From CAUZIZ01 sp965219005 (GTDB lineage Bacteria > Acidobacteriota > UBA6911 > RPQK01 > JAJDTT01), in NCBI GenBank assembly GCA_965219005.1, contig CBDCMS010000004.1, positions 1,364,001 to 1,428,000 on the forward strand: DNA of 64,000 nucleotides, given 5' to 3'. The translations under genes and the position numbers were made by a program. The notes under the pieces are model-generated. The model was given only the letters and a program-made list of their open reading frames with translations. It ran no database searches and was not told the origin of the DNA. Position 1 is the stretch's first letter, and each line of letters opens with the position of its first letter. This document shows, one piece after another, positions 61,407-64,000 of this stretch.

Positions 61407-62843
61407 TCAGTTGAAGTAAAGATAGATAGTCGAGCCAAGAGCGGCAGCGGTCAAGGTCAAGGGGGTCCAGACCAGAGTCTGCTTCCAGAGAGGGACAAGG
61501 CGCTGATTGCTGGAAAGGGCAACGGCTCCTGCTACGAAACCGGAGGTGAAGAGGAAGTAAAGTAGACCGCCCGTCAGGCCTGCTGCCAGCATCATGATCC
61601 CCCTGGAGATCTGTTCCTGAGGAAAAAACTCTGGCTTTCGTAGCAGGAGTTCGAAAAGTTGACCGATCAAGTAAGCGACCACTGCTACCTGAGCAAGATT
61701 GAAGAGTTGCCGGTAGAAGTTGGTGACCTTCATTCTCAGGTTGAAGGTCAGCCCTTCCACCAGGGCAATGACGACCGCCACGTGGGGGCCAAAGTGCAAC
61801 ATCGCAGAGAAGACGAAGATGTCGCTCAGCGTGATCCACATTCTATTCTTGAGCAGCCCGATTTTCACCGGAAAACAGGTGGCCAGGATCGTGAGTCCAC
61901 CCAGATAGATCCAGCCACTCTCGACCCGTTGGAAGGAATGGACTAAACAGGAGATCACCAACGGAAGGGCACCCAGAATGACAGCAAGAAGATATCCCTG
62001 GGCCTGCCTCGGAAGTGGATCCTGACGGGTGGGCTCTTGAATCGAGTCGGTTAAGCCACTCTCGCTGGCTTGGACCGCTCCATCTCTACTCAGGCTTATC
62101 TTGTAGGCGTAATAGATGCCAACAATGAGTGGTACCAGCGCGAGGGCCATCCAAAAGCTGGTAGGTTGGAAGGAGAAGAACAGGATCGCCGCCGTCGAGG
62201 CGTTGATGAAATTGGTGGGGGAGGCCCAGAGTAGGTTACGTTTCCACATGGCCGCTACACGCTGTTTTGTGACCAGCGATAGAGCGACGGCGACCAAGCC
62301 GGAGTTGAGGATGAAGTAGAGAAACGCACAAAAAAGGATCTTGGCCAAGAGGCCGCTCAATCCCCGCACTTGGCTCGAGTTCGGGGGAACGTTCCATTCG
62401 CCCAAGCGGTAGAAGACCTGACCTACGATGAATGCTACCAGGGCCAGTTGGGCTGCGTTGAAGAGGCACTTGTAGAGGCGCTTGACACCGACTCTCCAAC
62501 TACTGACGATCCCTTCGGTCGCTCCGATCAATGCGGCGGCAGGAGGTCCAAAGAATAAGAGTGCTGCGAAAATACAGAAGTCGCTAGCGGTTACCGACAG
62601 TGACCCTCCCGTCTCAGTCCCCAGCTGAATCCGGATCACAAAGCAGCTGGTCAAGACGGCCATTCCAGCCAGGTAGGCCCAGTTCCAGTTGTCCGCTTGG
62701 AGTACTTGGGCAAGACAGTATAGGGTCAGCGGAATCCCCAGGCCGATCAGGCTGAGGACGTAGACTCGGACTGGGAGGCCGAGAGATTCTCCGAAAAACA
62801 CACTTCCAGTTTCGCCTCTGCCCTGACTATTCGAGATCTCCAT
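61407..62843 (-). CDS. duplicated multi-span membrane protein
   Basis: A 478-residue integral membrane protein. The start is at the ATG just after the subtilase stop; the longer frame reads the antisense of its repeats. It has about 12-14 helices in two homologous halves: 'LSVTASDFCIFAALLFFGPP' with 'RLYKCLFNAAQLALVAFIVG', and 'MWITLSDIFVFSAMLHFGPH' with 'NFYRQLFNLAQVAVVAYLIG'. Such modules precede HD-GYP or GGDEF domains in acidobacterial sensors, but no output domain is fused here. It lies 5 bases after the subtilase stop, so it is co-expressed. Confidence 0.8.
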   Translation of the reverse strand: MEISNSQGRGETGSVFFGESLGLPVRVYVLSLIGLGIPLTLYCLAQVLQADNWNWAYLAGMAVLTSCFVIRIQLGTETGGSLSVTASDFCIFAALLFFGPPAAALIGATEGIVSSWRVGVKRLYKCLFNAAQLALVAFIVGQVFYRLGEWNVPPNSSQVRGLSGLLAKILFCAFLYFILNSGLVAVALSLVTKQRVAAMWKRNLLWASPTNFINASTAAILFFSFQPTSFWMALALVPLIVGIYYAYKISLSRDGAVQASESGLTDSIQEPTRQDPLPRQAQGYLLAVILGALPLVISCLVHSFQRVESGWIYLGGLTILATCFPVKIGLLKNRMWITLSDIFVFSAMLHFGPHVAVVIALVEGLTFNLRMKVTNFYRQLFNLAQVAVVAYLIGQLFELLLRKPEFFPQEQISRGIMMLAAGLTGGLLYFLFTSGFVAGAVALSSNQRLVPLWKQTLVWTPLTLTAAALGSTIYLYFN

Positions 62844-62848
62844 TGCGA

Positions 62849-64000
62849 TCAGTCGCCCTGAAAGAACGAATCGTTGTGGATGTTCTCGTTGTCGGTCCAC
62901 ATGATGGAGTCGGTCCACATGATGGAATCGGTCCACATAATGGAATCGGTCCACATGATGGAATCGGTCCACATGATGGAGTCGGTCCAGACAATGCTCT
63001 GTCCCCAGTCAGAGGACCAGACGACGTCGCCCGCCCAGTTGTCGGACCAGACGAAATCCTTCAGTCCAAGGATGCTTTCGGACCAGGAATGCCCAGACCA
63101 CTCCAGATATCGGCTCCAGCGCACGCCGTCGCCCCAGAACTGAGCTCGCTTGTCTCCAATCAGGTCTCCGTAGTAGATGCGGTCGGCGAAGGCAAAGGCA
63201 CCTCCTGCCCATACCTCCTCGCAGCCGGATCTGCACTGCACGGCGTCTCGCAGCTGCCATACGGGAGACACTGACCTTCTCACAACACCCTTTTGCACGT
63301 GCAGGTTCTGGGCCAGCTGCACGGCCGTCGCCGCATTCAACAGGCCGTTACCTTGCTCTAGCATGGACGGCTTGTCCATCTTGGTTGCCGTCAGCATGAG
63401 GATCATCTTGACCAGGTGGGGAGTGAGCCTACGGTTGGCTTCCAGCATTTGTGCTGCTGTTCCCGTTACAAAAGCCGCCGCCATGCTGGATCCGCTGAGC
63501 TCGATATAGTTCTCATCGAGCTTACGCTCGGGGTACTTTCGCCCCAACCAGCTCCATCTAGCCAGCGTCGACGGGATGGCGTTCCCAGGTGCGCAGAGAT
63601 CGGGTTTGAAGAGCCCGTCTATGGTGGGGCCGCGGGAGCTGTAGGTGGTAGCCACGTCGTCCCGATGGGTGACGGTTCCCTTGGTATTGATGGCTCCGAC
63701 AGTGATCACGGAGGGCTCCAGTCCCGGGCTGGCGATACCTCCCCAGATTTTGGGATACTCCTTTGTTTTGCCCAGGTTCCCGGCTGAGACGACAGTTGTA
63801 ATCCCGGCAGCGACCAGCTTGCGCACTGCAATACAGAGAGGGTCCACACGGTACGATTCGATGGGGGGGTGTCCGAGGGAGAGATTGGCAACTTGTATGT
63901 GGTACTTTTTCTGGTTTGCGAGGACCCAATCGATGGCGCGGATCAGATTGCTGGTGCGACCCCAGCCTTCATCACCGATCACCCTGAGGTCTATGAGATC
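62849..64000 (-). CDS. subtilase (S8) serine peptidase with WTDSIM repeats, truncated by window edge
   Basis: The C-terminal 383 codons of a subtilisin-like protease; the frame stays open to the window end, so the Asp and His catalytic residues lie outside. Visible are the oxyanion Asn ('VVSAGNLGKT') and the catalytic Ser ('ELSGSSMAAAFVTGTAAQML'). After the peptidase domain comes a Trp-rich tail ('WSESILGLKDFVWSDNWAGD', 'VVWSSDWGQSIV') and five tandem WTDSIM units. Trp-rich WGxS-type tails are known in acidobacterial subtilases. Probably exported; the tail's function is unknown. Confidence 0.88.
   Translation of the reverse strand, partial: DLIDLRVIGDEGWGRTSNLIRAIDWVLANQKKYHIQVANLSLGHPPIESYRVDPLCIAVRKLVAAGITTVVSAGNLGKTKEYPKIWGGIASPGLEPSVITVGAINTKGTVTHRDDVATTYSSRGPTIDGLFKPDLCAPGNAIPSTLARWSWLGRKYPERKLDENYIELSGSSMAAAFVTGTAAQMLEANRRLTPHLVKMILMLTATKMDKPSMLEQGNGLLNAATAVQLAQNLHVQKGVVRRSVSPVWQLRDAVQCRSGCEEVWAGGAFAFADRIYYGDLIGDKRAQFWGDGVRWSRYLEWSGHSWSESILGLKDFVWSDNWAGDVVWSSDWGQSIVWTDSIMWTDSIMWTDSIMWTDSIMWTDSIMWTDNENIHNDSFFQGD
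62888..62993 (-). repeat. 18-bp tandem repeat encoding WTDSIM units
   Basis: Five near-identical 18-base units (plus partial flanking units) encode WTDSIM in the subtilase tail. Copies differ by single bases (gag/gaa, atg/ata), so the array has begun to diverge. The in-frame unit length allows change in number without loss of the frame. Confidence 0.85.

Noticed and set aside
62844..62972. His-rich N-terminal extension of the duplicated membrane protein
   Set aside because: It is the translation of the subtilase WTDSIM repeat DNA in another frame; the ATG at 62843 directly follows the subtilase stop.
62888..62993. Short regular repeats that could suggest a CRISPR array
   Set aside because: The 18-base units are contiguous with no spacers and are in frame inside the subtilase gene.

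Overview
The window reads as a chromosomal segment of a GC-rich, Gram-negative, heterotrophic bacterium, most likely an acidobacterium. The evidence is a Tat-exported DUF1501 protein followed by a DUF1549/DUF1553 haem protein and a PPC-domain protein, secreted cytochrome c/WD40 and PQQ-dehydrogenase modules, and a subtilase with Trp-rich C-terminal repeats. Planctomycetes and Verrucomicrobia share part of this set, so the phylum is an inference. No ribosomal marker is present.

Layout. 0.1-5.1 kb: hflC-hflK, a small membrane-anchored protein, a cytochrome c/WD40 protein and a Tat-exported NHL propeller. 5.1-6.0 kb: a lipoprotein. 6.8-13.3 kb (minus): the DUF1501, DUF1549/1553, PPC operon. 13.4-19.9 kb: a lipoprotein aldose epimerase, a D-2-hydroxyacid dehydrogenase, an HpcH/HpaI aldolase and the methionine-salvage genes mtnB-mtnD-mtnC. 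20.0-23.1 kb: an NhaC-type antiporter gene cut by an intact IS1182-type element. 23.3-28.6 kb: a MEMO-like protein, an M49 peptidase, a ferredoxin, a secreted CbiX-like protein and a tiny zinc-ribbon membrane protein. 28.7 kb: tRNA-Glu(TTC). 29.8-34.1 kb (minus): glutamate dehydrogenase and a PEP/pyruvate-binding fusion protein. 34.4-36.9 kb: an IS91-type element with a tyrosine recombinase gene, inserted into a short palindromic repeat. 37.6-48.5 kb: metabolic and periplasmic genes (ABM protein, propeller, cytochrome c plus PQQ dehydrogenase, second PPC protein, LarA-like protein, PhyH dioxygenase, Gfo/Idh/MocA oxidoreductase).

49.2-59.4 kb is the most unusual part. A c-di-GMP-I type riboswitch precedes a secreted Asp-rich protein with a strong terminator. 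Then come a MITE, a membrane protein fused to an alpha/alpha-barrel-like domain, a SEC-C protein, an asparagine-synthetase-like cyclase, a lasso-type precursor peptide and a phosphoribosyltransferase fused to a PqqD-like leader-binding domain. Three genes here are broken: four lesions lie at G/C homopolymers and one is a 55-bp tandem duplication. Longer or equal homopolymers in coding genes elsewhere in the window are not associated with frameshifts. No lasso B2 peptidase or exporter is visible.

59.8-64 kb holds an OmpA-family PKD lipoprotein and, on the minus strand, a truncated subtilase with 18-bp WTDSIM repeats followed by a duplicated membrane protein. Intergenic DNA carries many dispersed palindromic repeats, two of which act as landing sites or neighbours of mobile elements.
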